64,000 bases of DNA. Origin: Verrucomicrobiota bacterium (GTDB lineage Bacteria > Verrucomicrobiota > Verrucomicrobiia > Verrucomicrobiales > Akkermansiaceae). Shown here piece by piece: positions 7,994 through 18,005 of this stretch. A program made the position numbers and the translations under genes. The stretch covers positions 1 through 64,000 of the forward strand of contig JAURPJ010000120.1 of NCBI GenBank assembly GCA_030835305.1. Direction: 5' to 3'. The notes below the pieces were generated by a model. The model had not been told where the DNA came from. It searched no databases and worked only from the letters and a program-made list of their open reading frames with translations. Position 1 is the stretch's first letter; each line of letters starts with the position of its first letter.

Positions 7994-9211
7994 ATGTCCT
8001 TTTTGAAACGCTCGATCATTTCCACACTCATTGTCTGCCAAATGGCTCGGGCCGATGAGCTGGGTGAAACTCTAGATGAGCTTGACGCCCGACACGGCAA
8101 ACTCGAGGGATACCAGGCCACCTACGCCGCTGAAACGAGTACTGGCCGAACCGGCACTATTGAGATGGGCGTCGATTTTAAATCGGGGTGGTCCTATCTC
8201 ATCTCAGAACTCAAAGACGAAAGCGGCAATATTATGCAGCAAGGGCAGCAATGGACCACAGCGGACGGGAACTATCTCCTTCAGTCCGGCGACCAAAAAG
8301 TTGTATTTGAGGGATTTGGCGCCTTGGGCAACCGATTCAGCGACCTCGTTGAGATCATCGAACGAGAAAAAGAAGACAAAATCCCCGCGCGCATCAAACC
8401 CGACTCCTACCTGGACAAGACAGGCGTCAACATAGGCATCTCATACACCACCGGAGGAGCCGGACTTTTGGTAAAAGCGGAAAAACTCGTCAGCAAATCC
8501 GATAACGAAGTCGTTCTGGACCTCGGGGAACTTGGCACAGTCACCGTCGACGCCAAAACCGGCTTGATCACCTCACAAGTGGTCACATCCGAAGACCAGA
8601 TACGATCGTTCAAGCGAACATTCTGGAAGGCAAATCCCGGCAAAGAAGCCATCTCCGCCAAATTCAAATTCGATTTGGAAAACACCCGGCGTGAAAACCT
8701 CACCGCCTCCGGAATGAGCCAGAAATTCACCAGGCAGGTTCTGCAAAACCTCATCAATGAAGCTTCCCGAGACAAAAAACTTGCTGATTCACTGCGAACT
8801 TACCTTGTGTCCATCGAGGATCGATTCATCGACTTCCTGAGCCAGGAGCCGCTCAACAAATCAGGATTCATCAACAACGAGTTTTTCTTTAAATTTCTCG
8901 ATCAAGCCATGGCAAAGACCGCCAAACGACTGAAGCAAGACGGAAAACAAATCGGTGCAGCCGAAATCCTCACAACAGCTGAATCACGCAATGCGTTCAT
9001 CGCGAACCTCGTCAGATTATTTCGCCAGCAAGCTCCCCCGGTTAAGAAACAGGAATACCTCGCCGAGGTGCTCAACGGGAAATTGGAAGGCTCAAAAGGA
9101 CAGGCCCTCGTCTCCCGAATTCTTGTCGAAGATTTTGTGGAAAACGCCTACTACCGCGTTCGGATTGGCCGCGCCATCGACGCCTATGTCCAACAACTGA
9201 AAGGGAAATAA
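7994..9211 (+). CDS. secreted hypothetical protein
   Basis: About 405 residues from ATG 7994, chosen because it gives a clean signal peptide (MSFLKRSIISTLIVCQMARA, cleavage after ARA). The upstream ATG at 7955 would place 13 extra residues before it. The N-terminal half (mature residues 10-200) has alternating strands reminiscent of LolA-like lipoprotein carriers, such as KLEGYQATYAAET and VVLDLGELGTVTVDAKTG. The C-terminal half is alpha-helical and charged. I cannot assign a family with confidence. It is flanked by genes on the opposite strand, so it is probably monocistronic. Confidence 0.8.
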   Translation: MSFLKRSIISTLIVCQMARADELGETLDELDARHGKLEGYQATYAAETSTGRTGTIEMGVDFKSGWSYLISELKDESGNIMQQGQQWTTADGNYLLQSGDQKVVFEGFGALGNRFSDLVEIIEREKEDKIPARIKPDSYLDKTGVNIGISYTTGGAGLLVKAEKLVSKSDNEVVLDLGELGTVTVDAKTGLITSQVVTSEDQIRSFKRTFWKANPGKEAISAKFKFDLENTRRENLTASGMSQKFTRQVLQNLINEASRDKKLADSLRTYLVSIEDRFIDFLSQEPLNKSGFINNEFFFKFLDQAMAKTAKRLKQDGKQIGAAEILTTAESRNAFIANLVRLFRQQAPPVKKQEYLAEVLNGKLEGSKGQALVSRILVEDFVENAYYRVRIGRAIDAYVQQLKGK

Positions 9212-9236
9212 GATTCACTCTCTTTTGCATGAGGAC

Positions 9237-9269
9237 AAAAAAAGAGCCTCACTCAAAAAGGAGACTCTT
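9237..9269 (-). terminator. rho-independent terminator of the PEP-CTERM gene
   Basis: On the minus strand an 8-9 bp stem (AAGAGTCTC paired with GAGGCTCTT, one G-T pair) with a 10-base loop is followed by seven T residues. It starts about 22 bases after the stop of the minus-strand gene at 9292 and also sits 25 bases after the convergent plus-strand stop at 9211. Confidence 0.75.
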
Positions 9270-9291
9270 ATAAAATAGAGGCAAGGACAAG

Positions 9292-9951
9292 CTAACGGCG
9301 TCGGCGTAGCAACCCAATTCCGGCAAACCCGAGAAGTAGGACTGAAGACGGCTCTGGAACAGGAGTGAATCCCGCTGACGCGAAAACAGCAACGTGCTCC
9401 TGCTCGTTCATACCATCGAAGGCTCTATTATTAATCGAGTAATTTGCCAGGTCGAAGGCCTGTGGCCCACCTCCGAGCCGCTGCGCGAAACCATCCATAT
9501 ATTCCCAATCTTCCCCGGTCCCATCCGTGTTAATATCCCCGAAAACATCAACTACGTTTCCACCGCTGAAAAGCTCAATGGCATCGTCGCCATTGATGTT
9601 CGCCGCGCCATTGACCAAAATAGTAAAATCCTGAACAAAATTGTTTGCGAAGAAATCTCGGGAGTCCGAATTCGGAACAATCACGAAAACGTCTCCAGCT
9701 GCCGCGGATCCAGCAGGTAGAGTGAACTCCTGACCATCAGAACCTCCTCCATTGTTAGCAGAACCAACGCCCCAAGCTGTCAGGTCTGCAACTGGCGCAA
9801 CCGCTTGAAGCATGATCGATTTTGGATTCCCTCCACTGAGATCGCCATCGGTGACGGCCGCGATGACAAAGGCAGCCTGGCTTGTAGAAACAAGTAACAA
9901 TGGTGCCATAGCCATTGTAGCCAGGTGCTTAGTTCGATTATTTGATTTCAT
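9292..9951 (-). CDS. PEP-CTERM surface protein with lamin-tail-like domain
   Basis: A 219-residue exported protein. A signal peptide ends at about VSTSQA. The middle (about residues 28-170) resembles the lamin-tail-type beta domain found in bacterial extracellular proteins, with FVIAAVTDG, FTLPAGSAAAGDVFVIV and DDAIELFSGGNVVDVFGD. The C-terminus has the PEP-CTERM sorting signal: VPEPSS, a hydrophobic helix LLLGFAGIGL, then RRRR. PEP-CTERM proteins are processed by exosortase, which is not encoded here. A terminator follows the gene. The lamin-tail call is tentative; the sorting signal is clear. Confidence 0.88.
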   Translation of the reverse strand: MKSNNRTKHLATMAMAPLLLVSTSQAAFVIAAVTDGDLSGGNPKSIMLQAVAPVADLTAWGVGSANNGGGSDGQEFTLPAGSAAAGDVFVIVPNSDSRDFFANNFVQDFTILVNGAANINGDDAIELFSGGNVVDVFGDINTDGTGEDWEYMDGFAQRLGGGPQAFDLANYSINNRAFDGMNEQEHVAVFASAGFTPVPEPSSVLLLGFAGIGLLRRRR

Positions 9952-10154
9952 TCTTTTACTTTCTGGACGGTTTTTCTCTTTTAGAGGAGCAAGACGGAGT
10001 ATTTAAGGAAATATAAGCGCTCGTAATCTATTGCAGGCTGACTACCTCGCTATCAAAGTCAACTGAAAATCGTTCTGATTCAACCAGCGTAGTCATTAAA
10101 TCAGGATTTCTAGCTTTTGATCGCGACCCCGAGGCGGCAGCATTCTCCCAACGC

Positions 10155-10736
10155 ATGGAATTCTCATTAAAAGACCTCTTTTTGAAAGGCGGTAACTTTA
10201 TGTGGCCCCTCCTCATTCTCGCGTTCATTACGGTTCTAATCGTTCTTGAGCGCTCCGTTTATTACGCGTTTCGTCGATATCGACTCTCGAAAGCTATTCG
10301 GGCCCTGCACCAAGAAAAAACCTCCCGGTCAAATCCTATTTCTCAAGTAGGCTTCGTCTTCATCAACGCCACCTCCGATGGTGAAGAGCACACCCTCAAC
10401 GTCAGCGAGCGTGAAGTTTCCCGCGTCATCCGCCAGCACGAGCGCGGTTTGCGTGTCCTCGCTCTCATCGCGTCTATTTCTCCTCTCATTGGACTTCTTG
10501 GAACTGTCTGGGGTATGGTCATCGCCTTCTCAAAAATAGCCAAACTGGGAGAAAACGTAACTCCGGCCGATTTTGCTGATGGCATTTGGACTGGGCTCCT
10601 CACGACTGTCGCCGGCCTCCTTGTGGCGATTCCTGCCATGGCTATGGCCAGAATCTTCGAAGCTCGCGTCGACAAGCTCGTCCACGATCTCAACGAGCTC
10701 ACATCTCACCTTCGGGAACATTTCTTTGCCAAATAG
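10155..10736 (+). CDS. exbB: ExbB/TolQ-type proton channel subunit
   Basis: A 193-residue inner-membrane protein and first gene of an exbB-exbD-tonB operon that energises outer-membrane transport. Three helices are visible: WPLLILAFITVLIVLERSVY (about 17-36), LALIASISPLIGLLGTVWGM (about 99-118), and IWTGLLTTVAGLLVAIPAM (about 143-161). The motif SPLIGLLGTVWGM is canonical. The next gene begins 54 bases downstream. Confidence 0.93.
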   Translation: MEFSLKDLFLKGGNFMWPLLILAFITVLIVLERSVYYAFRRYRLSKAIRALHQEKTSRSNPISQVGFVFINATSDGEEHTLNVSEREVSRVIRQHERGLRVLALIASISPLIGLLGTVWGMVIAFSKIAKLGENVTPADFADGIWTGLLTTVAGLLVAIPAMAMARIFEARVDKLVHDLNELTSHLREHFFAK

Positions 10737-10790
10737 CGCTGCCACTTCATCACCCCTCCTGGCAACCCGACACCTCTCTTTCACGATAGA

Positions 10791-11201
10791 ATGATTACCA
10801 GAAAGCGCCGTATTGATGCCGGCATCGACATGACCCCGCTCATCGACGTCGTTTTCCAACTTCTCATCTTTCTCATGGTGAGCAGCCAATTCATCAAACC
10901 AGATCGGCGGGTTGATCTCCCTGCAGGTCCCATGGAGTCAGCCACTGCAAACCCTAACGATCTCAATCTCTCACTCGTCATCACTTCCGAAAACATCATT
11001 TTCCTCGAGGGCGAGGAAACCACCAAGGAAGAGCTCGAAAGCAAACTCCGAGACGCTATCAAACACAGCGATATCGATACAATGGTCCTTCGGATCGATA
11101 AAGCTGCACGTGCCGAAATTATTTTCCCAGTGATGGAAATCGCCAGGAAAAGCGGTATCATCAATCTGGCCTACGATAAAAAAAATGAACTCACAGAGTA
11201 G
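10791..11201 (+). CDS. exbD: ExbD-type biopolymer transport protein
   Basis: A 136-residue single-pass protein starting MITRKRRIDAGIDMTPLIDV. The membrane helix carries the essential Asp in TPLIDVVFQLLIFLMVSS. The periplasmic domain follows with VDLPAGP and a typical ending LAYDKKNELTE. The tonB start lies inside its last codons (17-base overlap), which indicates translational coupling. It works with ExbB to couple proton flow to TonB. Confidence 0.94.
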   Translation: MITRKRRIDAGIDMTPLIDVVFQLLIFLMVSSQFIKPDRRVDLPAGPMESATANPNDLNLSLVITSENIIFLEGEETTKEELESKLRDAIKHSDIDTMVLRIDKAARAEIIFPVMEIARKSGIINLAYDKKNELTE

Positions 11202-11901
11202 CCAGCCCCTGATCTGGACTTTCGTCGCCCTTCTCACGGCGGCTCTCTTTGCGAGTGCTCTGAAGTGGGGAAGAATCACAATTGACCTTCCCGAACCTCC
11301 GATTCAGGAGTCCCAATTCATCGACCTGAGCTTCATAAAAATCCAGAAACCAGAGTCGAACTCTACTCCCAGGCCAGCACCACCCATCATCCCTCCTCAA
11401 GAATCTCCCGCCCCAGAGCCGGAACCCGTTCCTCAGTTGGGAGCCCTTGCAGAACCTGAACCCAAGCCCAAACCACCCAAGCCAGATCCCGCCCTCGCAG
11501 AGAAACAACGACAGGTCAAAGCAGCCCAAGAACGAGAAATCGCCCGAAAGCGTATCGAAGAAAAGCGGCGCCAAAGGCTCGCCGCCCAGAAAGCCGCTGC
11601 CGCTCGCGCCGCTGCACGCAAACAGGTCGTAAGCAAACCCTCCGGCATCAACCAACCCAAACCCAAATACCCCTCCGCCGCCCGCCGCGCAGGCCAGCAA
11701 GGCACCGTGACCCTTTCCTTTACCGTCGGAACCTCCGGAAACGTCACCTCCGTTCGCATCGCCAAATCCAGCGGACACTCCCTTCTCGACAACGCCGCCC
11801 TCGCCGCCATCCGGCGCTGGCGTTTCAGACCCGCCCGCAACGCCCTCGGCGAAGCCATCAGCTACAGTTATACCCTGCCCATGCCATTTCGACTGCGATA
11901 A
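11185..11901 (+). CDS. tonB: TonB energy transducer
   Basis: A 238-residue protein with an N-terminal membrane anchor (PLIWTFVALLTAALFASAL, about residues 8-26), a proline- and charge-rich spacer (about 50-150, many PEPEP/PKPKP-like repeats, then a Lys/Arg/Ala-rich helix) and a C-terminal TonB domain (about 155-238) with PKYPSAARRAGQQGTVTLSF, SGHSLLDNAALAAIRRW and RFRPA. It spans the periplasm to drive TonB-dependent outer-membrane receptors, none of which is in the window. It overlaps exbD by 17 bases. Confidence 0.94.
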   Translation: MNSQSSQPLIWTFVALLTAALFASALKWGRITIDLPEPPIQESQFIDLSFIKIQKPESNSTPRPAPPIIPPQESPAPEPEPVPQLGALAEPEPKPKPPKPDPALAEKQRQVKAAQEREIARKRIEEKRRQRLAAQKAAAARAAARKQVVSKPSGINQPKPKYPSAARRAGQQGTVTLSFTVGTSGNVTSVRIAKSSGHSLLDNAALAAIRRWRFRPARNALGEAISYSYTLPMPFRLR

Positions 11902-12072
11902 GCGAGGATCCTTATGAGCCACCAAACTCTCAAGCCGCCCAAACCAGTAAAAAATCAAACTCGCGGAAAACTGGAAACATGTCCGGCCTTGTCTTTATCA
12001 GCACCCTAATTGGAGGCAGGATTTGGAGTAAAATCATCACGATCAAATATAGGAATGCCACCTCCATCGAAG

Positions 12073-12512
12073 ATGGCCGAACAATTGAGCTATTCATGGA
12101 TCATTATGGATCAGTGCCACAGTTGGATTGGTCGTTATCGCATCCGGCCTACTTACATTAATTTTAACTCTTATCGCAGGATTCCGAAGAAAATCATGAG
12201 CGATCTCCGTTACGCCCCACCGGCGGAAGAAGCTGAAACTCAGATCACGCCAGTAAATCGCCACACCTGAAGTGGCAGAAAATCTACACCTTCACTGCCA
12301 TTCCCATCAACAACCTCCCCGCCACCTTTCCCATCATCGCCATCTTCGCGCTTGCCACGAATGGATTTAAAAGTATTACCACACCCGTTGCCATTCTCAT
12401 AATTATCATCGGCCTGACTCTCGTTGCGAGTTGGATCTATGCCAGACGCCGCTTTTCGAAGCTAAGACGGGATCAGCTTCTGCACAACGGCAACCGAAAA
12501 ATTCCGCAATAA
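12073..12512 (+). pseudogene. frameshifted remnant of one or two small membrane proteins
   Basis: No single frame covers this stretch, yet protein-like segments follow one another in three frames. MAEQLSYSWIIM (from 12073) is followed after a shift by a hydrophobic helix TVGLVVIASGLLTLILTL. This ends at a TGA that overlaps ATG 12196 (ATGA). The frame from 12196 (MSDLRYAPPAEEAE) stops at 12270. The next frame then gives KWQKIYTF and two more hydrophobic segments ending at 12512. The ATGA overlap suggests two coupled small genes, each with one frameshift. They lie downstream of tonB and read in the same direction. Family unknown. Confidence 0.45.
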
Positions 12513-12568
12513 TCCCTGGCTGAATTTCAAACTTCACTCCTTACTCTTCAACCTTCACGTTAACGCCC

Positions 12569-13579
12569 ATGAGTTCAATCAAAGTTCACAACGCCATGTG
12601 GCCAGGTCTCGTCGGAAAAGAAGAAGGCACCGACCACCCGCCCATTTCACTCGAGCGCATGCTCGAACTCACCACCAATGCCGAAGTCAACGGGCAAAAA
12701 TTCGACGGCATCGATTACTTCCTCTTCCACCCCCACACCGACCCCGATGCTTCCGAGGATGACCTGAAAACAATAGCCGAGCTCGTCGCCTCAAAAAACC
12801 TCAAAATCGGCACCCTCGTCGCCCCCGTCTGGGAAGGCACCGTCGGCGGCTCCGCCTTCGGCTCTCAAACCGATCGCGACAACTTCGTCCTCGCCGTCGA
12901 AAAAGCCTGCCGCGTCGCCAACATCTTCAAAGCCCACGGCGTCCGTGAATACGGAGCCATCCGCATCGACACCGCCGGAGGAGTGGAGGACTGGGCCAAG
13001 GACCCTGCCGGCAACACCACCCTTGCTGCCGACACCATCAAACGGGCGGCTAAGGTCGCTGCCGACAACGGCGAGCGCCTGGCCATGGAAGGCGAGATTT
13101 GCTGGGGCGGTATCCATTCGTGGAAAGACACTCTTGATCTCCTCGAAGCCATCGACATGCCTGAAACCGTCGGCTTCCAATCGGACCTCGCCCATACCTA
13201 TCTTTACCTCCTCGGCTACAACGCCCCCGAGCACGCCCTCGTCAAGCCAGACCATACCGACGAAGAATTTTGGGCCGCCTATCGCCCCATGGTCGACAAG
13301 CTCCGCCCCTGGACCATCGACTTCCACGTCGCACAAAACGACGGCACCGTTCACGGCACCGGCGCCCATGACAAAACCGGTCGCCATTGCCCTGCCGATG
13401 ATCCAAACGGCAAACTCGATATTGTCGCTTGCTCCTCCGAGTGGCTCAAAGACCACGCCGACCGCAAAATCGAGCACATCTGTTGGGACGGCTGCATGTT
13501 CTCCAATGAACTCCTCGAAGAGCAGGGAACCTGGAACACCATCCTTGACACAATGCTCAAAGTCCGCGACGCCCATTAA
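12569..13579 (+). CDS. sugar phosphate isomerase/epimerase (TIM barrel)
   Basis: A 336-residue cytoplasmic protein of the xylose isomerase-like TIM-barrel family (AP endonuclease 2 superfamily). Candidate metal ligands are the acidic and His residues in [28 protein letters not shown] and HICWDGCMF. Members isomerise or epimerise sugars and polyols; the substrate cannot be read from the sequence. The gene lies just upstream of a sodium/solute symporter and a Gfo/Idh dehydrogenase, a common arrangement for uptake and oxidation of one sugar or cyclitol. Confidence 0.9.
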   Translation: MSSIKVHNAMWPGLVGKEEGTDHPPISLERMLELTTNAEVNGQKFDGIDYFLFHPHTDPDASEDDLKTIAELVASKNLKIGTLVAPVWEGTVGGSAFGSQTDRDNFVLAVEKACRVANIFKAHGVREYGAIRIDTAGGVEDWAKDPAGNTTLAADTIKRAAKVAADNGERLAMEGEICWGGIHSWKDTLDLLEAIDMPETVGFQSDLAHTYLYLLGYNAPEHALVKPDHTDEEFWAAYRPMVDKLRPWTIDFHVAQNDGTVHGTGAHDKTGRHCPADDPNGKLDIVACSSEWLKDHADRKIEHICWDGCMFSNELLEEQGTWNTILDTMLKVRDAH

Positions 13580-13638
13580 GGCAAGCGGGCGTCGCGTCGA
13601 GTGCCGACCCAAACCACGCGTCATAGACCATAGCGCCC

Positions 13639-15213
13639 ATGCCTGCCCTGCATCCCGCCGATTGGATCATCCTGATCCTCTACTTTGGAGGAACCATGGC
13701 CATGGGCTTTTACTTCTACCGACTTACCCGCTCAGTGGAAGGTTACACCGCAGGTAACCGCTCAATCCCCGGCTGGGTCTGCGGACTCTCGATCCTGGCT
13801 ACTTACGTCAGCTCCATCAGCTACCTCGCCCTGCCCGGTAAATCCTTCGCTGGCAACTGGAACGCCTTCGCCTTCTCTCTCTCAATCCCCTTCGTCGCGA
13901 TCATCGCGGTGAAATACTTCCTCCCCTACTACCGGAAAAGCGGAGCCGTCTCAGCATACCAACTTCTCGAGGATCGTTTCGGTCCCTGGGCCCGCATCTT
14001 CGCCAGCTCTTTTTACCTCCTCTTCCACATCTCCCGTATCGCGGTGGTTCTCTATCTCATGGCCCTCCCCATGCAGATCATTTTTGGATGGGACATCTAC
14101 GCCGTCCTCCTCGTCACCGGGCTCTGCGTCACCATCTACTCCCTCGTCGGCGGACTCCCCGCCGTCATCTGGACCGATGCCATCCAGGCCCTCGTCCTCC
14201 TTGGAGGCGCGCTCATCTGCCTCATCGTCCTCCTCAATGGCGCCCCCGGCGGCCCCTCCGGCATCATCGAAACGGCAGTAGCCAACGACAAATTCTCCCT
14301 TGGATCCTTCTCCCTCATCGAATTCTCTTCCACCACCTTCTGGGTCATCTTTCTATTCGGTCTCGTTGACAACCTCCGTAACTTCGGCATCGATCAATCC
14401 TACGTCCAGCGCTACATCGCCTCCAAATCCGACGCCGAAGCACGCCGCTCGGTCTGGATGGGTAGTCTCCTTTACATTCCCGTCAGCGCCCTCTTTCTCC
14501 TCATCGGCACCACCCTTTTCTCCTTCTACGGAGCTGATCAAAAGCTCACCAATGACTCTGGTGTCATCGAAGCTCCGGGGCAACTCGATGAGGTCAAACT
14601 CATCGCAGCTCAACAAAAACTCTCGCAAAAAGGCATCACTTCCGACTTCAAAGAAGCCGCTACCGAAATTGCAATGGATCTCTCCCTCGCAGACGTCGGC
14701 GACCGCGTCTTCCCCCATTTCATATCCACCCACCTCCCTCCCGGCCTCACCGGACTCCTCATCGCCGCCATCTTCGCCGCCGCCATGAGCACCGTTTCCA
14801 CCAGCTTGAACTCATCCGCCACTCTCATCATGAATGATTTCTACAAGCGCTTCTTCAACCCCGAAGCCACTGGAAAATCGGCCATGAAATCCCTCTACCT
14901 CGGCACCATTCTCTGGGGCATCCTCGGAACCTCGCTCAGCCTCTACCTCGTTAAGGTCACCAATAGCGCCATCGACATCTGGTGGACCCTTTCCGGAATC
15001 ATCGGCGGAGCCATGACCGGACTTTTCCTCCTCGGAATGGTCAACAGATTCGCCACCAAACGCTCCGCCGTCGTTGCCACTCTTGCGGGGGTCATCGCCA
15101 TCATCTCAGTCACTTCAACCTCACTTCTCCACGCACAAATGGCTCCGGTCATTGGCGTCCTAACCACCCTCATCGCCGGAACTCTTTGCACCACCTTCCT
15201 CAAACAAAAATGA
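13639..15213 (+). CDS. sodium:solute symporter (SSS family)
   Basis: A 524-residue inner-membrane protein with about 13 hydrophobic segments. The family signature region is present at the N-terminus (DWIILILYFGGTMAMGFYFY, then GYTAGNRSIPGWVCGLSI and ATYVSSISYLALPGK), followed by GLPAVIWTDAIQALVLLGGA and FAAAMSTVSTSLNSSATL. It probably imports the sugar handled by the flanking isomerase (59 bases upstream) and dehydrogenase. The loop at about residues 290-350 is long and hydrophilic. Substrate unknown. Confidence 0.94.
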   Translation: MPALHPADWIILILYFGGTMAMGFYFYRLTRSVEGYTAGNRSIPGWVCGLSILATYVSSISYLALPGKSFAGNWNAFAFSLSIPFVAIIAVKYFLPYYRKSGAVSAYQLLEDRFGPWARIFASSFYLLFHISRIAVVLYLMALPMQIIFGWDIYAVLLVTGLCVTIYSLVGGLPAVIWTDAIQALVLLGGALICLIVLLNGAPGGPSGIIETAVANDKFSLGSFSLIEFSSTTFWVIFLFGLVDNLRNFGIDQSYVQRYIASKSDAEARRSVWMGSLLYIPVSALFLLIGTTLFSFYGADQKLTNDSGVIEAPGQLDEVKLIAAQQKLSQKGITSDFKEAATEIAMDLSLADVGDRVFPHFISTHLPPGLTGLLIAAIFAAAMSTVSTSLNSSATLIMNDFYKRFFNPEATGKSAMKSLYLGTILWGILGTSLSLYLVKVTNSAIDIWWTLSGIIGGAMTGLFLLGMVNRFATKRSAVVATLAGVIAIISVTSTSLLHAQMAPVIGVLTTLIAGTLCTTFLKQK

Positions 15214-15347
15214 TTCTCAAAAACAGCCTTTTTGTTTCAGAGGTGCCACCCCAATAAGCTTCAGCCTCAAACGGGAGAAACCCAGGATTTGTAGTCTTCC
15301 CAATTCACCTCACAGAATTCTAGATCAGGGTCACACCTTCTCTGAAA

Positions 15348-15578
15348 ATGGCCCAAAGACCCCATCACCATCGCAGGGCCTGGCTCACCCTTGCTGCCCT
15401 CGCTATTCTCACTCTGATCCCGTTCGCAATTAATCACTCGCGACAAGTCGAAGCACCAATCACTGGCTCCAGCTCAAGGACAAACACACCCCCGGGCAAA
15501 AATCCCTCCTCTCAAAGCAGAATAGAGCGGTTCTGCCTTGCCCCCTCTCTTCCCTTTTCTAATCTGTCACACAGATGA
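15348..15578 (+). CDS. doubtful small ORF before the dehydrogenase
   Basis: A 76-residue frame with one hydrophobic stretch ([18 protein letters not shown]) after a His/Arg-rich start. Its TGA overlaps the ATG of the dehydrogenase at 15575. The second half is low-complexity and looks non-coding, and an alternative frame across the same bases ([18 protein letters not shown]) looks equally protein-like. It may be a small membrane protein, a frameshifted remnant, or nothing. Confidence 0.22.
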   Translation: MAQRPHHHRRAWLTLAALAILTLIPFAINHSRQVEAPITGSSSRTNTPPGKNPSSQSRIERFCLAPSLPFSNLSHR

Positions 15579-16726
15579 GCAAAAAATCTGTCCGCATCGG
15601 CGTCGTTGGTTACGGATTCATGGGGCGCACCCATTCGAATGCCTACTCCCAACTTGATCACTTTTTCGATACCGAACATGTCCCCGTCAAGCAGGTCATC
15701 TGCGGACGCTCCGAGGACAAGGTGAAAGCTTTCGCTGAAAAGTGGGGCTACGCCGATACCGAAACCGATTGGCGCGAACTCGTCAAACGTGACGACGTCG
15801 ATGCCATCGACATCTGCACGCCCAACAATTCGCACTACGACATCGCGATGGCTGCCATTGAAAATGGCAAGATGATCCTTTGCGAAAAACCTCTCGCTCT
15901 CAACGGTGAGCAAGGCCTTAAAATGGTAGAAGCCATCGAGGCTGCCGGTCTTCCCAACCTCGTTTGGTATAACTATCGCTTCCTTCCTGCTGTCACTCTT
16001 GCCAAGCAAATTGTCGATCGCGGAGATCTCGGTCGCATTTACCACTACCGCGCCAACTTCCTTCAGGACTGGACCATGTCCGAAGAACTCCCCCAGGGCG
16101 GAGAAGCGCTCTGGCGACTCGATGCCGCCGCCGCCGGCTCCGGAGTCACCGGTGACCTCCTAGCCCACAACATCGACTGCGCCCGCTGGATCAACGGCGA
16201 CATTGTCTCCGTCTCCGCGATGACCGAAACCTTCATCAAGGAACGCGTCCACCAGGAGACCGGCGAAAAGCACCCCGTCACCATCGACGACGCCTGCGCC
16301 TTCCTCGCCCGCTTCGAAAACGGCTCCACCGCGATCTTCGAATCGACCCGCTACGCCCGCGGCCACAAGGCACTCAAGACTTTTGAAATCAATGGCCATA
16401 ACAAATCAATCTCCTGGGATCTCCACGATCTCAACCGTCTCTCGTACTTCGACCACGATGTTCCCGGCGAAACCCGTGGCTGGTCCAGCATTCATGTTTC
16501 CGATGGTGACCACCCCTACACCGGAAACTGGTGGGTTCCCGGCCTCTGCCTCGGCTACGAGCACTCCTTCGTACACGGCGCCGTCGAGTTCATGAAAAGC
16601 CTAGATGACCCCTCGGCCGAAAAATCCTACCCCGATTTCCGCAACGCCCTCGGCACCCAATACGTCTGCGACGCCGTCCTCGAGTCGGCCAAAACCGGAC
16701 AATGGGTGGCCGTCAAACGCGCATAG
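15575..16726 (+). CDS. Gfo/Idh/MocA-family oxidoreductase
   Basis: A 383-residue NAD(P)-dependent dehydrogenase. The N-terminal Rossmann fold has [16 protein letters not shown], the middle has [12 protein letters not shown], and the hallmark EKPLALN carries the catalytic Lys. The C-terminal alpha/beta domain contains [14 protein letters not shown] with the usual Asp/His pair. It likely oxidises a sugar or inositol-type substrate brought in by the symporter and rearranged by the isomerase upstream. A strong terminator follows at 16750. Confidence 0.93.
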   Translation: MSKKSVRIGVVGYGFMGRTHSNAYSQLDHFFDTEHVPVKQVICGRSEDKVKAFAEKWGYADTETDWRELVKRDDVDAIDICTPNNSHYDIAMAAIENGKMILCEKPLALNGEQGLKMVEAIEAAGLPNLVWYNYRFLPAVTLAKQIVDRGDLGRIYHYRANFLQDWTMSEELPQGGEALWRLDAAAAGSGVTGDLLAHNIDCARWINGDIVSVSAMTETFIKERVHQETGEKHPVTIDDACAFLARFENGSTAIFESTRYARGHKALKTFEINGHNKSISWDLHDLNRLSYFDHDVPGETRGWSSIHVSDGDHPYTGNWWVPGLCLGYEHSFVHGAVEFMKSLDDPSAEKSYPDFRNALGTQYVCDAVLESAKTGQWVAVKRA

Positions 16727-16748
16727 CAAACCACCTAAAACGATCATA

Positions 16749-16777
16749 CAACCCGATGCCTTGGCATCGGGTTTATT
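16749..16777 (+). terminator. intrinsic terminator after the sugar dehydrogenase
   Basis: A perfect 11 bp stem AACCCGATGCC / GGCATCGGGTT with a two-base loop, followed by TATTGT. It lies 24 bases after the dehydrogenase stop and closes the isomerase-symporter-dehydrogenase cluster. The T tract is short. Confidence 0.75.
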
Positions 16778-16827
16778 GTCTCATCTGACTACCCCCCCTG
16801 AATCACACCGTATCAAGGGATCGGTCC

Positions 16828-17975
16828 ATGAAACTTTTTATACTCACACTCTTCGTCATTCTCTCTTCCTGCTGTGAAGAAGCGGAGTCCGAGTCTCATG
16901 ACCACGAGTTTTCCTTCATCATTGTCAACGGAGAACTCCCGGAGCCGCCTGAACGTTTCCGCATCGTCAGCAAAGCCATTTACGATCTCATCAAGCAAGA
17001 CGATTATCCTGCTTTCGAAAAGTATACCGAAACCATCCCCCTCTCGGATAACGCGACTTTCCACCTCGTTCCAATCCAAGGAGGCGAATTCGCCATGGGC
17101 TCCTCAGCAGACGATCCCGATCACAAACCCGACGAACTCCCAGCCCACCGCGTCCAGGTCGACTCGTTTTGGATGGCATCCACCGAGCCCACCTGGGCCA
17201 TGTATCAGGGCTTCCTACACCAAGCTAACCTCAATCATCAGGACGCATACGGCTTTCCTCTCGAGCCCGTCTCAGATCAGCCCATCGACATGATCAGCGG
17301 CCCGTCTTCGCCCTATCTCCCCTCTCATTCAGGTCCCTATCGAGAGAACGAACCAGGAGCCTCCCAGCCCAACATGAAAGAACCAGCTATTGGGATGTCC
17401 CGGCACTCCGCCCTCAAATTCTGCCAATGGCTTACCGCTCAAACCGGACACTACTACCGCCTCCCTACCGAAGCCGAGTGGGAATACGCCTGCCGCGCCG
17501 GCACTACCACACGATACTCCTTCGGCGATAACGAAGCCTTACTCCACGAATATGGTCGCTTCCATGAAAGCGACCTTGATGACCTCCGCCTTGATCCTGT
17601 TGCCAGTAAAAAGCCAAACCCCTGGGGACTTTACGACATGCACGGAAACGCCAGGGAATGGACCCTCGACGCCTACAACCCCGACTACCAAAAACTCTCC
17701 GGCGTGATTAAAAACCCCATCTCCTTTTCTCCCAAACTCCACCAAGGCGTAGCGCGCGGCGGAAGCTTCGACCACGACCCGGAAGATCTCCGCTCCGCCA
17801 CCCCGCTTGTCGTGAATGGAATCTAGGAGACCCTCAAAGACCAGCCTCGATCTGGTATCATTCAGATACGCTCTGGCTGGGATTCCGCATCGTCCGCCCT
17901 TTAAAAACTCCTTCACTCGAAGAAGCTCATCTCATCTGGAATGTCGACTCAGGGAAGTTCTGGAACTTCGAGTAA
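16828..17975 (+). pseudogene. formylglycine-generating-enzyme-like (SUMF1) lipoprotein, frameshifted
   Basis: The first frame gives 332 residues with a lipoprotein-type signal (MKLFILTLFVILSSCC) and a sulfatase-modifying-factor domain from about residue 70: PIQGGEFAMGSS, WMASTEPTWAMY, YYRLPTEAEWEYACRAGT, NPWGLYDMHGNAREW and VARGGSFDHDPEDLRSA. It then stops at 17826. The missing C-terminus is present in the next frame (CREWNLGDPQRPASIWYH, LWLGFRIVRPLKTPSLEEAH, stop 17973-17975), so there is one frameshift at about 17795-17812. True formylglycine generators activate sulfatases; many SUMF1-domain lipoproteins have other or unknown roles. Either a recent mutation or a sequencing indel. Confidence 0.85.
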
Positions 17976-18005
17976 CCATCCGCCCACCTGAAACGTATTC
18001 CTGAA

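Noticed and set aside
11191-11958. Minus-strand Gly-rich frame opposite tonB
   Set aside because: It is the reverse reading of the Pro/Lys-rich TonB spacer, which gives an artificial Gly/Phe-rich sequence.
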